Below, piece by piece: positions 12,698 to 24,514 of a stretch of 64,000 nucleotides of DNA. A program made the position numbers and the translations under genes. The notes beneath the pieces were generated by a model. The model was not told the DNA's origin, searched no databases, and worked only from the letters and a program-made list of their open reading frames with translations. Origin of the DNA: Takashimella koratensis (taxonomy: Eukaryota; Basidiomycota; Tremellomycetes; Trichosporonales; Tetragoniomycetaceae); the NCBI GenBank assembly GCA_003116875.1, contig BCKT01000009.1, forward strand, positions 62,001 through 126,000. Reading direction: 5' to 3'. Numbering within the stretch: the stretch's first letter is position 1; each line of letters opens with the position of its first letter.

Positions 12698-13447
12698 ATG
12701 TCCTCGACCTCTGACGTCTTCTCCAACGTCTTCGCCGACGCTCAAGTCTTCTCCGACTCCAAAGTCTTCTCAAACGTCTTCTCCAACGTCCTGGCCGACT
12801 CCAAGGTCTTCGTATTCATCGACTCCAAAGTATTCGCTCAAGTCTTTACCGACTCCAAGGTCTTTGCCGACTCGAAAGTATTCGTGTTCGCCGAGGAAAA
12901 GGTCTTCGTTTTCGCCGACTCTAAAGTCTTCGCCAACGTCTTTGCCGACTCTGACGTCTTCGCAAATGTGTTTGCCGACTCCAAGGGATTCGTCTTCGTG
13001 TTCGCCGACTCCAAGGTATTCGTCTTTGCCGATTCGAAAGTCTTTGCGAATGTTTTCGCCGACTCAAAGGTATACTCCAACGTCTTCTCCGACGCTCAAG
13101 TCTTCTCGGACTCGAAAGTGTTCGCTCACGTCTTCTCCGAGACTGACGTCTTCGCCAACGTCTTCTCCGTCTTTACCAACGTCTTCGCCGACTCGAAATT
13201 ATTCGTCTTCGCCAATTCCAAGGTATTCGTTCTGAACGACTCCAAGGTATTTGCAAACTTTTTTACCGATTCCAAAGTCTTTGCGGATTCCAAGATCTTC
13301 TCAAACGTCTTCGCCAACGTCTTCGCGGAGGCCAAAGTCTTCTCCAACATCTTTGCCGACGCCAAGGTCTTCCCCACAACCAAGCCGCGCGTATTCAACA
13401 CCCCGGCTTCGTCCGTCTTCACCGCCCCGATGATCGCCGCTTGTTAA
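12698..13447 (+). CDS. Val-Phe repeat protein of unknown function
   Basis: A 249-residue frame made almost wholly of short units that begin with Val-Phe: VF, VFAN-type (4) and VFADSK-type (6). Nearly all residues are V, F, A, S, D, K, N or T. Because units are 2, 4 or 6 residues long, the V/F alternation stays in register over about 220 residues; the one clear slip is VFSVF near residue 152. This is the pattern of an extended beta-rich or fibrous protein, with F, D, K, N on one face and V, A, S on the other. There is no signal peptide. The C-terminus leaves the repeat (TTKPRVFNTPASSVF) and ends in Cys. A TATA box, CT-rich leader and a leader intron ending 8 bases before the ATG argue for a transcribed gene. 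No family is recognised. Confidence 0.7.
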   Translation: MSSTSDVFSNVFADAQVFSDSKVFSNVFSNVLADSKVFVFIDSKVFAQVFTDSKVFADSKVFVFAEEKVFVFADSKVFANVFADSDVFANVFADSKGFVFVFADSKVFVFADSKVFANVFADSKVYSNVFSDAQVFSDSKVFAHVFSETDVFANVFSVFTNVFADSKLFVFANSKVFVLNDSKVFANFFTDSKVFADSKIFSNVFANVFAEAKVFSNIFADAKVFPTTKPRVFNTPASSVFTAPMIAAC

Positions 13448-14240
13448 GTGTCACCATCACTGACGCTGCGGCGATGCGGACACATAGGGTTAGGTGTCGA
13501 TGCTTGGTTGGTACTCAAGGATCAGAATGAGGTGGGGTTAGTGCTGAGTCAGAGGCAGAGAATGAGGTCGGGTAGGTGTTGAGGCTGAGTAAGGGTATGT
13601 ACGTTCTGGATTGAGTCGGTGTCTTTGTTGGATGCAACGAATATGACCGTCTCGGGTTGTTGTCACTTTGTGGTTCCGAATAGCCGGTGCGGGTCATCTC
13701 AGCGGCCAATTAAACCCCGACCTCTCATCTTGACGTGGGGCGATCCATCATGAAACCATGGTTGTGCATGTCCCCAGGCCGTGTCACGCATGGCGCGCGA
13801 CTATCCCAGAGCAAGTACATGACTGAAAGGATCAAGCTATAGCTCGAGCTGATAGTTTTGGTAGCGTGTCTGGGTGTCCCAAGCGTGTCGAGCCAGGAGC
13901 GTTCCTGGGTCAATACCGGTAAATCCACATGCAAAGTTACCATGTGCTAGCTAGCTAGGCCCGTCCCAATCGACATGACCATCAACACTATCAACACCAT
14001 CCTCATCCATCTCATTCATTAGCACAAACCATGCCTCTGTCCCATTCACCAAGCTAACACTTGTTTATCACGCTTCCCCATCTCCATCCCTCATCCCCCA
14101 TCCCCATTCACCCTCCTCCTCCTGTGCCCATCACACCATCCGCCTTTCTCCCCTTCATCCACACCATCGCGTCCTCACCCAGACCTCCCTCGAGCTAGCC
14201 CCACCTCAATCCCCCTCACGGCTATCCGCTGCATCTTGTG
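13448..14240. other. Intergenic region, upstream of the GH3 gene
   Basis: No supported gene. From about 14080 to 14220 the plus strand is C/T-rich, as in a promoter. Confidence 0.5.
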
Positions 14241-14246
14241 ACAAGA

Positions 14247-14254
14247 TATAAAAA
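14247..14254 (+). promoter_or_regulatory. TATA box of the GH3 beta-glucosidase gene
   Basis: TATAAAAA about 200 bases before the chosen ATG at 14450. It shows that the open frame upstream of 14450 is leader, not coding. Confidence 0.6.
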
Positions 14255-14449
14255 GTGCCGTCCTCTCGAGCTGTATCGAACCTAGACACTCAAACTCAAG
14301 AGACATTCGTCCAAACTTTCACTCCCCTCACCGTTGACCCTCCTTTCATCTCGCTCCAAGTCGTGTTCAACCCAGCTCGTGCTCGTGTAGGTCATACCTC
14401 CCTCCTCCCCTCTCCCTCATCTCTACCTCTTCTCCCCATTCCGCCGACC

Positions 14450-17400
14450 ATGCTCAATCTCAGCATGATGAAACCCTCACTTACCCACCCTCCTAGCCGT
14501 GGCTGTCCCGAACCCCGCATTCGAGGCCCACTCGCCGCAATGGCCGTACTCATCTCGTTACTCCTCACTCTCTGCTTCTTCGCATACGGCCGAGACCTCG
14601 TCACTCTCGCCGCGTTTGTCGATCCAACCCAGGCGGCAAATTCGAATAACTCCTCCTCGGTCAGCGGGAGTGCAACAACTTCTCTCACTTCCTCGGCTTC
14701 CTCTGCTTCCTCTCCTTCTTCGATCGTTTCGTCTTCGTCCATCAAACCTTCCTCCCTCGTCAACGCCTCTCCCTCATCGACCACCTCCTTCTCGAGCAGT
14801 GCAGCCGCCACCTCCAGCGCCTCTTCCAGCCTTACCGCCTCCGCTTCATGCACATTCTGCACCGTCCCCTCCGGTCACACTGAACAAATCGTCCCTGCCC
14901 CTCCTTCTCCACTGAACAACACCCACCTCTCCCCTCGCTGGCGGGCCGCACACCAGAAAGCCGCCGCCTTCTTGTCCAACTGGACAAACGACGAGAAAAC
15001 TCTGCTCGTCACGGGGACAGGATGGGAGATTGGACAATGTGTAGGGAATACACCAGATGTCCCGAGTAAGAATTGGACAGGACTGTGTTTGGAGGATTCA
15101 CCGCTTGGTGTGAGGTTTGCGGATTTCGTCTCGGCATTCCCAGCGGGTATCAACGTCGCTGCTACGTGAGTCAACAGCTGTCTAGTCATCTTGATTGGCT
15201 ACAGTGGTATCCCATGAGAATATCTTTATGATGTACGTGCAGGGACTGACGATGGGCAGATTCGACAAGGAGCTGATGTGGGCCCGCGGTTACGCAATGG
15301 GCGAAGAGTTCCGTGGCAAAGGGGTTCACATCGCACTTGGACCTATGACGAATATGGGTCGGCAAGCCGCCGGGGGTAGGAACTGGGAAGGGTTTGGAGC
15401 GGATCCGTACCTCTCTGGATGGGCGACGTACCAGACCATTCAAGGGATGCAAGCAGCGGGTGTCCAGGCTACGTAAGTGGGAGTGGGACTACAGTGTGAC
15501 TGGTTGTGGGAGAGTGTTAACTGTATGCCCTGGATAGTGTGAAGCATTACGTTGGCAACGAGCAAGAGGTGAGTCACAAGTGTGCCTCACTGTACATGTA
15601 CCATGGCTTACCTGTGACCTTATCAGCACTACCGCACGACCTCTTCCTCCAATATCGACGACCGGACCTTGCGGGAGATCTACACCCACCCGTTCCTCCG
15701 CGCGGTTCAAGCGGACGTCGCTTCCGTCATGTGCAGCTACAACCTAATCAACGGGAGCTGGGCATGTCAGAACTCCAAAACCCTCAACGGCGTACTTAAG
15801 ACCGACTTTGGGTTCGCCGGGTACGTGATGAGCGATTGGGCGGCCACGGAATCGGGTGTCCTCGCTGCGACCAATGGGCTGGATATGACGATGCCAGGTG
15901 ATATCACGTTCAACTCGCTCACGAGCTACTTTGGAGCCAACTTGACTCTGGCCGTGGCGAATGGGAGCGTGGCCCAGAGCAGGTTTGATGATATGGCACA
16001 GAGAGTGGTCGCTGGGTGGTTCTTGCTGGGTCAGGATGGAGGGTATCCCGAAGTCAACTTTGATGCGTTCCGCACCAGCGAGGTGAATAATAGCCACGTC
16101 GATGTACAGGGTGAACACTGGAAGTGAGTCGAGCCGAAGACAGAGGGTGGTTTGTCAGGATGGAGCTGACCAACGTGACCAGAGTGATTCGACACATCGG
16201 AGCTTCGTCGATCGTACTGCTGAAGAATCAGGGTGGCGCCTTGCCGCTAAACAAGCCGCGGACGATAGCGCTCATCGGGTCAGACCTCGGACCCTCGTTG
16301 AAGGGGCCTAACGGATACTCTGACCGAGGCGGAGACGACGGGACCCTCGCTATGGGCTGGGGCTCCGGGACATGCCAGTACCCTTACCTCGTTGATCCGC
16401 TGGACGCCATCTCTCGCCAGGCGCGACACGACCATACTTCCTTGTCCTGGTGGTTGCTCGACTACGACCTGACGGGCGCAGCGACTACCGCAATTGGAGC
16501 CGAAGTTGCGATCGTAGGGATCAACAGTGATTCGGGGGAACAATATATCACCGTTGACGGGAACGAAGGGGATAGGAATAACTTGACTGCCTGGCACGGT
16601 GGGGATGATCTCGTCCTCGCCGTGGCCGCGGTGAACAACAATACCGTCGTGGTCGTACATTCCGTGGGACCGTTGATTCTCGAAGCGTGGATAGATCATC
16701 CCAACGTCACTGCGGTTCTTTGGGCCGGTATCCCAGGTCAAGAATCAGGTAACGCCCTCGTCGATATTCTATACGGTTCAGTCAACCCTTCCGCCAAATT
16801 ACCTTATACGATAGCGAAGAACGTATCCGATTACCCTGCGTCGATCAACTACAACGACCCATCGACGGAGCCGCAGGTGGATTACGACGAAGGGCTGTTG
16901 ATTGATTATCGACATTTTCAGGCCCAGGGGATAACCCCCAGGTATCCGTTTGGGTACGGAGAAAGTTATACGAGTTTTGAGTATGGGAATTTGAAAGTGG
17001 AAGAGAGGGAGGAAGTAGGGAGGAGGTATAATGGGACAAGGAATGATACGATGGGGAGGTTCTTGGCTGAATCGTGAGTTGCAGGTCGAAACTATCTCTG
17101 TGTCTATCCTGTTTGCATTCACTAGGTTGAGTACTTTGAAAGCTGACCCTGGTTTGTCCTATCCCCTACCATCACCAACTCGTGACTCTTCCTCTTTGGA
17201 ACTCCTTTGCCATAACTTCGCGATACCTCACTCAGGCTGCACAAACCCCGCTGGACCGTCACTGTGGACATCACCAACACTGGTCCCGTTGACGGGTGCG
17301 ATATCCCGCAACTCTACCTCTCTTTCCCAAGTAACACATCGGAACCACCTCGTGTACTTCGAGATTTTAGCCGAATCAACCTCCAACCCAACGAAACGCA

Positions 17401-17551
17401 GACGGTCGGTTTTAATCTGAGTCAATACGATGTTTCGATCTGGGATACTGTGATACAGGATTGGGTGGTACCTGGTGGTGGAGTAGGAGTAGTCGTTGCG
17501 AATAATTCGATGGCACAAGGGGTGGAGACGATGTTTGATCCGACGAGATAG
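14450..17551 (+). CDS. GH3 family beta-glucosidase, probably membrane-anchored
   Basis: Glycoside hydrolase family 3; releases glucose from beta-glucosides such as cellobiose or wall beta-glucan fragments. Six exons (14450-15165, 15260-15472, 15538-15568, 15627-16123, 16183-17073, 17236-17551) give about 887 residues. The N-terminus is a cytoplasmic stub of ~35 residues, a hydrophobic anchor (MAVLISLLLTLCFFAYG) and a Ser/Thr linker of ~90 residues, then the catalytic domains. Seen: FDKELMWARGYAMGEEF, KHYVGNEQE, and GYVMSDWAATES with the nucleophile Asp of SDW. The second domain has SGEQYITVDGNEGDR, typical of the acid/base loop; PFGYGESYTSFEY and a C-terminal fibronectin-III-like domain follow. 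The start was chosen as the first ATG after the TATA box. Many N-x-S/T sites fit an exported protein. Confidence 0.93.
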
Positions 17552-17937
17552 ATGTAGAGCGGTGTGAGGAGAAAGACGACAGTCAAGGACAGTCAAGGAT
17601 TGGGAGAGGAGAGGAGAGGGGAGAATGCCCGGTGAATGAGCCTGATCTGTAGCATACGTACAAATAACTGTGGACAATGTGATAGTAGACTACGCCTCTC
17701 ATAGTGAACGTTAGAACGATGTTCAGCTGGCCTCGTGGATGAACAATTTCTCAGGATTCCATGGACGAGCTCGAGTCGAGGCAATTGGAGTTGGATGCGA
17801 TGCCATGCAAGTACAAAGTACAATGTGGTAAAGTACAGGTGATTGATTATAAGACACCTCTTGGCGTTTGGGCGGGCGATTGGGCGATTGGGCGATATAC
17901 GACTTGACTGGACTCGACTCGTGTGATGTCTTCATAC

Positions 17938-18681
17938 TCATGCTTTGTCATCTTCATCCTCGTCGTCTTCCTCGTCGTCATCTTCACTCTCGTCCTCGTC
18001 GGAAGAAACGACCACCGTCCGTCGCCTGTTCGGGTTCTCAGGCAAGTCGTCCAACTCATCTCCGCTCTCTCTCTCGCCCTCTCCCTCTCCCTCGCCGTCG
18101 CCGTCGCCGTCGCCCTCGCCGTCAGCACCGTCTGGTCGAGTCGGATCCTTCATGTCTCCTGCAACAGGATGTTCGAATTCCTTGGGCCTGTGATTACCTA
18201 GCTTCAGAATAAAGACTTCGATATAAGAATGAAATGAATTAAAGTAAAAGCTCTCGTAGGATAGATCAACTTACCATTTCCCAGCTCGTCGCCATGATTT
18301 CAACTCGGGACCAGTAACGACGTGAACGATCTCCCCGACTAGAGAAGATTGAGTATCGGTTTTGTCCCAGAGTGAAACGATCGCGAACATCCCTGTATCG
18401 TGTTAAGTGATCCGAACTATCTTGAAGATCTTGCTCATCTCCACTAGCCCCAGCCCCGGCCCGGACCCGGCCTGGCCTGGGATCTCTGAAGTACCCAACT
18501 CACCTCGAGCGGCATAACTGACTCTCCGGACTTTATTCGGCATCTCAACCAACCTCTCTACCTTGTTGATATCGGTACATAAAAAGTTGCCAGATCCGCG
18601 CGGGACCCCGAGGTGGACGAGGATATGAGAAGGTGGGAGGGTCGAAGGTGAGTGAGGGTAGGTGGTTGCTTGGCGGGGCAT
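17938..18681 (-). CDS. eIF1A-domain protein, EIF1AD-like
   Basis: Three exons (18681-18504, 18392-18275, 18187-17938) encode about 181 residues. The middle is an S1/OB-fold of the eIF1A type: LVEMPNKVRRVSYAARGMFA, then SLVGEIVHVVTGPELKSW and WPKEF. This order matches EIF1AD, a small RNA-binding relative of translation factor eIF1A found in the nucleus and late 40S maturation. The C-terminal ~60 residues are an acidic Glu/Asp/Gly tail ending DEDEDDKA, also seen in EIF1AD. The ATG follows a short leader with GATGA-type repeats. It is divergent from the RhoGDI gene, with about 330 bases shared between the starts. It is distinct from eIF1A itself, whose N-terminus and length differ. Confidence 0.85.
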
Positions 18682-19010
18682 GGTGTAACGAGCGACGAGC
18701 GACGAGATGCGGAAGCAGGGAGGAAGCGAGGTGTAAAAGAGCAGCAGGGTTGCAAGAAGCGAAGCGACGAGATGAGATGAGATGAGATGAGAGCGATAGA
18801 TCAAGACTGAATTTCAAGTTTGCGGAAATTTATCAATCCATCCACGTTTGAAGCGTGCCTCGATCGCGTGGCGTCTAGCGTCACTCTCAGGGCAGGGCAC
18901 ACACACACACACACCGACCGTGTCATAGCCGCGGTCTGTTCTCACCCTAGCAACGGATTCTACCCAACTAGCATCTACCACATCTCTCAACTTCAACATC
19001 CCCCACAACA
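18682..19010. promoter_or_regulatory. Shared divergent promoter, EIF1AD-like / RhoGDI
   Basis: 329 bases between two divergent starts. Holds a GATGA microsatellite (about 18773-18790), a (CA)n tract (about 18898-18914) and CT-rich leader sequence before the RhoGDI ATG. Confidence 0.5.
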
Positions 19011-20659
19011 ATGTCACACAACCCAGAAGTACGTCCACACCTCATCTCACCCTTCCCAGCCTACCTCTTCCCCATCTCTCTCAGATACGGCTGGCTCTAG
19101 CCCGTCCAACCGTGCTCCAACCAGTCCTCACCTGGAATCCGCACCGCACCGCATTGACTCCATCGCACCATCGCTGACCTCCCCTTCCTCGTTCTCGCTA
19201 CCTCAACCCCACTCATCTATTCCCACCACCCACCTCCCACCCTGTCCCCCTTGCCCTCCTCTTCCCTTCTTGCCCAACCCCACACAGGGAACCGAGGACG
19301 ACCTCGCCCCTACCCAGACGGAGGGGTACAAAGTCGGCCAAAGCAAGACGGTGGCCGAGTTGGCTGCGCTGGACCAGGTACGTACAAGCCAAGCTGTATT
19401 CATAACCCCTTCCCCTATCACTATCCTACTCCAATTCCAACTCCAACCCCAACCCTGATCACAACGCAACCGCCGTATTTAGCAAAGTGCCCACCTCTTT
19501 GCTGGCTACGCACCACCCCGTTGTATGGTGCACGCTGCTGACGCTCGTGTAGGAGGACGAGTCTCTGCAGCGCTGGAAGGCGTCCCTCGGTCTCGCTGGC
19601 ACCGCCGGCTCCGGCACGAAAAAGGTAAGTAATCCTAGTCTCAACCACGCGCTCAGCTGGTATCTCTCACTTCTACCCCCATCTCCCATGCCTATCCCAC
19701 ACACGTACCATGTCCAGCGCACATCACAACGACGACGCACACCACTCGTTCTGCTCCTTCACTACACCCTTCGCTACAGGTGCATATTGTTAACACTACC
19801 ACAGGTCGTGCTTAAAACCCTCTTCCTCTCTTCGCCTACGCTCACCTCGCCTATCGTCCTTGACCTCACCCAGCCGCCGGCTGCTCTCGCCAAGCTGAAG
19901 AATGAGCCGAGTGAGTGGGACTTGAACACAATATGGCGGAGGTCAAAAACTTCTTGAAAGAGAAGGACCATACTCGCTCTCCTTTCTGTTGCTTGGATTG
20001 AGCGCTGGTCTATTCGTACATGAGAGAGCGATGACTGATATCTGGCAGTCACGATTAAAGAGGGCGTCGAGTATTCCGTCGGCATCACCTTTGTGTGAGT
20101 AACGGCAAGAGTTAGCGTTGGTGTATCTTCCCCAAAGCCACAGACCATGCCGTTGTCCCCACGCTCACACACCCCAGGGTCGAGAACGAGATTGTCTCGG
20201 GTCTCAAGTTTATCCAAGTCGTCAAGCGCGCCGGCATCAAGGGTGGGTCTGAATTTACGCGGGCATCTCTTGTCTTGCATATAGTCATTATCACTGACAT
20301 TCGCCTAGTCGACAAGACCGAGGCGATGCTCGGATCGTACGGCCCCCAGCCCGAGGCGTACAACAAGGTCGTGAGTGGGGTGGCTAATAAGTCTACGCGT
20401 TCTTATCTTGGCCGTATCTGACCTGCCACGACTACAGTTCGCGTCCGAGGAATCGCCCTCGGGTATGCTCGCTCGATCAGGCTCGTATGCTGTCAAGACG
20501 CGAGTCACGGATGATGACAACAATGTCTGGCTCGACTTTGAGTGGGGTGAGTGAGGTTTCGCGGTGGGCTTGGGCAGTGGAAGATCGGCATGAACGTGAG
20601 GAGCAAGCTGACATTTTTTCACTCTTCACGTAGGGTTCAAACTTGGCAAGGAGTGGTGA
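19011..20659 (+). CDS. RDI1: Rho GDP-dissociation inhibitor
   Basis: Cytosolic chaperone that extracts prenylated Rho GTPases from membranes and holds them in the GDP form. Nine short exons read: 19011-19028, 19288-19377, 19553-19624, 19805-19910, 20049-20094, 20178-20242, 20309-20370, 20438-20546, 20634-20659 (about 197 residues). The N-terminal switch-binding arm is seen as TEGYKVGQSKTVAEL and ALDQEDESLQRWKASLG. The immunoglobulin-like prenyl pocket follows: IKEGVEYSVGITFVVENEIV, GLKFIQVVKRAGI, MLGSYGPQ, ending WLDFEWGFKLGKEW. The first intron has several possible acceptors; the one at 19287 was chosen because it gives the family N-terminus directly. The gene lies just upstream of RHO1, its expected client, in the same direction with 626 bases between. 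Confidence 0.94.
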
Positions 20660-21285
20660 GAGTGATGATGTAGGATAGTGGACGAGGATGAGGACGAGAT
20701 ATGACATTAGGACGGTAACGAGAGATGACGAGAGATGCATGAGACGAGTATAGCTACTGGGATTGATCTGCGCAGTCCCGCTCTGACCTCTGTGCTGTGG
20801 ACAAGGTTGACAAGGATGAGCCATGGCCTGTGCTGTCTCCCCCATGCATGCCAAGCTCTCTCTCTCTCTCTGTGGGTCTGTGTGTGTGTATATGCATGAC
20901 GCGTGCTCTTCCCCGGCTGTCTCAAGTCTGAAACGTGCACAGTCGGGCTAGGACGCCTGGGCCAAGTGCCACATCCGGCGATATGTGCGTGTTGAAACGC
21001 CGCTGGCTGGGTGATCCCCGACGGTGTGTCATGGTCAGGTAAGGTCGTCCCGCCTCCCTGGATCTGCCACCGTGGCTGTGTGCGGGCTATTAGCCTGTTT
21101 GTAATGATCCTAATCAGCTGTTTTGTAATACATTGTAATACACCGCTTGACCCAGTGTGTACCCAGAGACGCATCCCATCGGATTGTTCCATCTCGTCTC
21201 TACTCTTCTCACAACCACAACCACAACTACCTCCCACCTTCACCTCTACCCCTCACCCCACCCAACCACCACAAGACCAGCAAAC
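20660..21285. other. Intergenic RDI1-RHO1
   Basis: RDI1 3' flank, a (CT)n/(GT)n microsatellite (about 20850-20892), then the CT-rich RHO1 promoter and leader. No ORF or RNA supported. Confidence 0.5.
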
Positions 21286-23244
21286 ATGTCGGGCGAGATC
21301 AGGCGGAAACTCGTCATTGTCGGTGAGTACACTCCCCTCTCCAGTCGACAGACGAGCATCTAGTCTTCTAGTCCAGCACCCAGTATCAAACGCGAGTCTC
21401 GTGTCCTGTCCTGTCCTGTTCTGTTCTGTCCCCCGGGACAAAGCCCCGACCGAGCCTTGGCCCAATTCTCCCCACCCATCCTTGGCACAAAGACCTTGGC
21501 CACCGACTCTCCCCACCCCATTCCTACATCTTCAACCACCTACTCCAAACCTCCATCTCCGACCCGCCTCTCTGTCCCGGCGCCCCGGCTGCACGGGTAC
21601 ATCCCTACCCTGTCGCGTTCTTGCCACCGCCGTCACAGATAACATCCCGCCTCCTTCCTCATACCAACGCCTCCCTTTTCTGCCTACACCTCTCCTCACA
21701 TATGGATACCGACTAACAATACACAGGTGACGGTGCGTGCGGCAAGACCTGCTTGTAAGTATCCCCAGACTCGAATCAAATCGCGAATCCAAATCGATAT
21801 CGATTTTCGTCGCGGTCGGGGCCGAGCCTGTCGTCAAGATGTTCATCTTATCCGTCGGTCAACACGACCACGGACCGCTCAATGCGGCGACTCGCTGTTA
21901 TACTCTTTGGTGCAAACAAGACCCCAACGCTGACATACCTAGGCTCATTGTTTTCTCCAAGGGCATGTTCCCCGAGGTATGTCTCGCGTGACCCCGTGCC
22001 CCACCCCCCGTGCCCAATCCTCAAACGTACCTACACCCTACCCTCCTTCCTCTTCCTTTCATCCGACCCCATCCGCCCAGTCTATCTCAACCCTCAACTT
22101 AATCCTCCATCATAATCCACAATCGTTGTACCCTATCTCTCTGGCATGACAATCCCACCTTTTATTTCGATTCACCGCTGACTTGCCCAGGTCTACGTGC
22201 CCACCGTCTTCGAAAACTATGTCGCCGACGTCGAGGTGGACGGGAAGAAGGTCGAGCTGGCTCTTTGGGATACCGCCGGCCAGGAGGACTACGAGTGGGT
22301 TTTGCTTCAGTTTGGTTCGGTCTGGGGCTAGTGTCATATCTACCCACCGACCCAGCCGGCGTTATCGGCTCATTCAAACTTGTGATCTATGCTAACCTCG
22401 CGCAGCCGCTTGCGACCTTTGTCGTACCCCGACTCGCACGTCATCCTCATCTGCTTTGCGGTCGACTCGCCCGACTCGCTCGACAACGTTCAAGAAAAGG
22501 TCAGTCCAACATCCCGCTATGTCTCGGCATAGGGGTTTGCCAAGCGTGTCTCGTGACCTGAAACACGCCCTGACCTACTCCCTTCCAACGCCTACCTTCC
22601 GACCTCCCCTCATCGTCTTCTCTCCACCCATCGTGCTCCCATTTGCTCCCCTTTGTTCAACCTTGCTACGCGAACCTCACTAACCCACGCTACAGTGGAT
22701 CTCCGAGGTGCACCACTTCTGCTCTGGTCTCCCGATCATCCTCGTCGCGTGCAAGAAGGATCTCCGTGACGACCCAAAGACGAAGCAAGACCTTGGAAGG
22801 ATGAACCAGCACCCGGTCACTCGCGCCGAGGGTCTCGCCGTCGCGCAGAAGATTGCTGCCCAGGGCTACGTCGAGTGCTCCGCCAAGACTGGGGAGGGCG
22901 TTCGCGATGTCTTCCAGACCGCTACCCGCCAGGCTCTCGTCGTGAGTGTGATTGATTGATGGGACTGAATTCAGTGGGGACTGGTGGTGTTGGATGCAGT
23001 GGTGGTGGGAAAACTGTGGGGTGGCCAGTGGAGCGCGAGAAGAGGAGTTGTTCCAGGACTGGCGTGATGGTCAAGCTGTGGTGGGAGTTGGAGGGAAGCA
23101 GGGATGCGTGAGGTGTTGGCATCGGCATCGGCAGCAGTAGACCCAAGGGTAACGAACAAGAAACTCTATTGACACCCTTTGCAGACTAAGAAGAGGAGCG
23201 GTGGTGGCCGTCGCGGTGGCGGCAAGGGCTGCGTCGTGCTCTAA
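21286..23244 (+). CDS. RHO1: Rho-family small GTPase Rho1
   Basis: Membrane GTPase that controls cell-wall glucan synthesis, actin and Pkc1. Seven exons (21286-21322, 21727-21754, 21943-21976, 22191-22294, 22406-22499, 22696-22941, 23185-23244) give 200 residues. All G motifs are intact: GDGACGKT (P-loop), YVPTVFENY (switch I, effector Thr), [16 protein letters not shown] (G3 and switch II), CKKD (G4) and ECSAKTGEG (G5). The Rho insert helix region carries [11 protein letters not shown]. The tail is polybasic ([14 protein letters not shown]) and ends CVVL, a CaaL box that predicts geranylgeranylation. The first introns are large (404, 188 and 214 bases) compared with the rest of the window, with strongly pyrimidine-rich sequence. 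Confidence 0.97.
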
Positions 23245-24514
23245 ATCCAAGAACCGCCGCGTGCGACATCGAGTTTCACCAACGACCTCCTCTCGATCTA
23301 GGGCGGAACTCGATACCTTAGCCCGTCGCGCATACCCATCCTCCCATCCTACGTCCTCACCTACCTCGCCCACGTCGCCCCTGCAACCTCCTTGACTACC
23401 CATCCGCACGCCCTCTTATCCGCCGTCACGACTAATCTAGAGTGATCGAGCCGTCCTCTCGGGCTCAGCTTTCGCAGACCAAGAGATCACCTACTACCCC
23501 CATGCCCCATGACCGACCTCACCCACGCCCGTCCCCCACCCGCCACCCGGCACTCCTCGCATCCAAATCGCGCGATAACCGGTGTGACCTACCTTTCCCC
23601 CCTTCACAATCCTCTTTAAACTACTTCTACCCAATGTACTTTGTTGAACCGTACTCTCCCTCCCTCCGCCCTGACCACCCCAGATCGACAAGATAGTCAG
23701 TCCCCTGCGCGCGCGCGTCGTCGTGTTAGTCTCTAGTTTCTCTCTAGTCTCTTTCTTCAATGTCGCTTGATCTTCTCGACTGCTGCCTCCTTTTCTTTTC
23801 CTCCTATATCTTTGATACTTTCTTTTGTCGTTTGTTCTCCTTTGAATGAAAGAAAGAATACCCTTTCAATGTGGGCGAGTGAATCGGTCTCGATCGTTCG
23901 AGAGCGGTCGGTACTGATCATTGGGGAAGGTGTGGTGGTGGCGGTGGTGGTGGTCGTTGTGTGACTTTGGGACTGGGCTCCTTGACGGTGATCTTGAAGT
24001 GGGGTGCACGACGCAGATCGTAACTAGAACGCATCACCTCACGACACGTCCACCTCATGCAGATGCATAACTGCATACGAGTACGCATACGATTGACTCA
24101 GGCCTCCAGGAAGCACGCTACCGATATCAGTCAATGTGCAGTCTCCGAGCCTGGTCCGAGGCGATGCGAGACCGACCGGGCGAATAATGGCAATTGACCA
24201 CCCGACGCTCAACAAACTTGGGTTCATCCATTCATCCATCCATCTCACCACCCATCTCTTTCCCATCCTTCATCCCAAGCTCAACATCTCTCATCATCAC
24301 CAATCTCCCCTAGATCTTAGACCGTCGTGTCATCATCTCCTCGTCTCCTCGGTCGGTAAATTGCGTCCTGACCTTGCCCGCCCAACCTCGACCTCGCGTG
24401 CGCTTCTTCGCGTCTTCACATTGTCGTATTCCTCCCCTTGACCGACCACACTTCGCATCGCTTCCTACGCTTGTATCATCGACACCCCTTCAGACGCTTA
24501 TCAAGTCTCTCGCC
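23245..24514. other. Intergenic RHO1-VPS9
   Basis: RHO1 3' region (CT-rich), a short CGCGCGCG block near 23708, a GTGGTGGCGG tract near 23935, then a CT-rich promoter and leader before 24515. No gene supported. Confidence 0.5.

Noticed and set aside
12838..13422. Minus-strand ORFs (repeats of ESAKTF type) over the VF-repeat gene
   Set aside because: A direct consequence of the GTCTTC-based DNA repeat; promoter and leader intron are on the plus strand.
13448..14240. Search for a CRISPR array, phage or prokaryotic operon here and elsewhere
   Set aside because: No regular direct repeats with spacers and no ribosome-binding-site pattern; the whole window is eukaryotic in gene structure.
14255..14449. 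Upstream in-frame extension of the GH3 enzyme
   Set aside because: It begins with GTG directly after the TATA box and precedes the likely transcription start; the first ATG is 14450.
19060..19287. Longer second exon for RhoGDI starting at 19060
   Set aside because: It would need a 31-base intron and adds a Pro/Ser stretch foreign to the family; the acceptor at 19287 gives the expected N-terminus.
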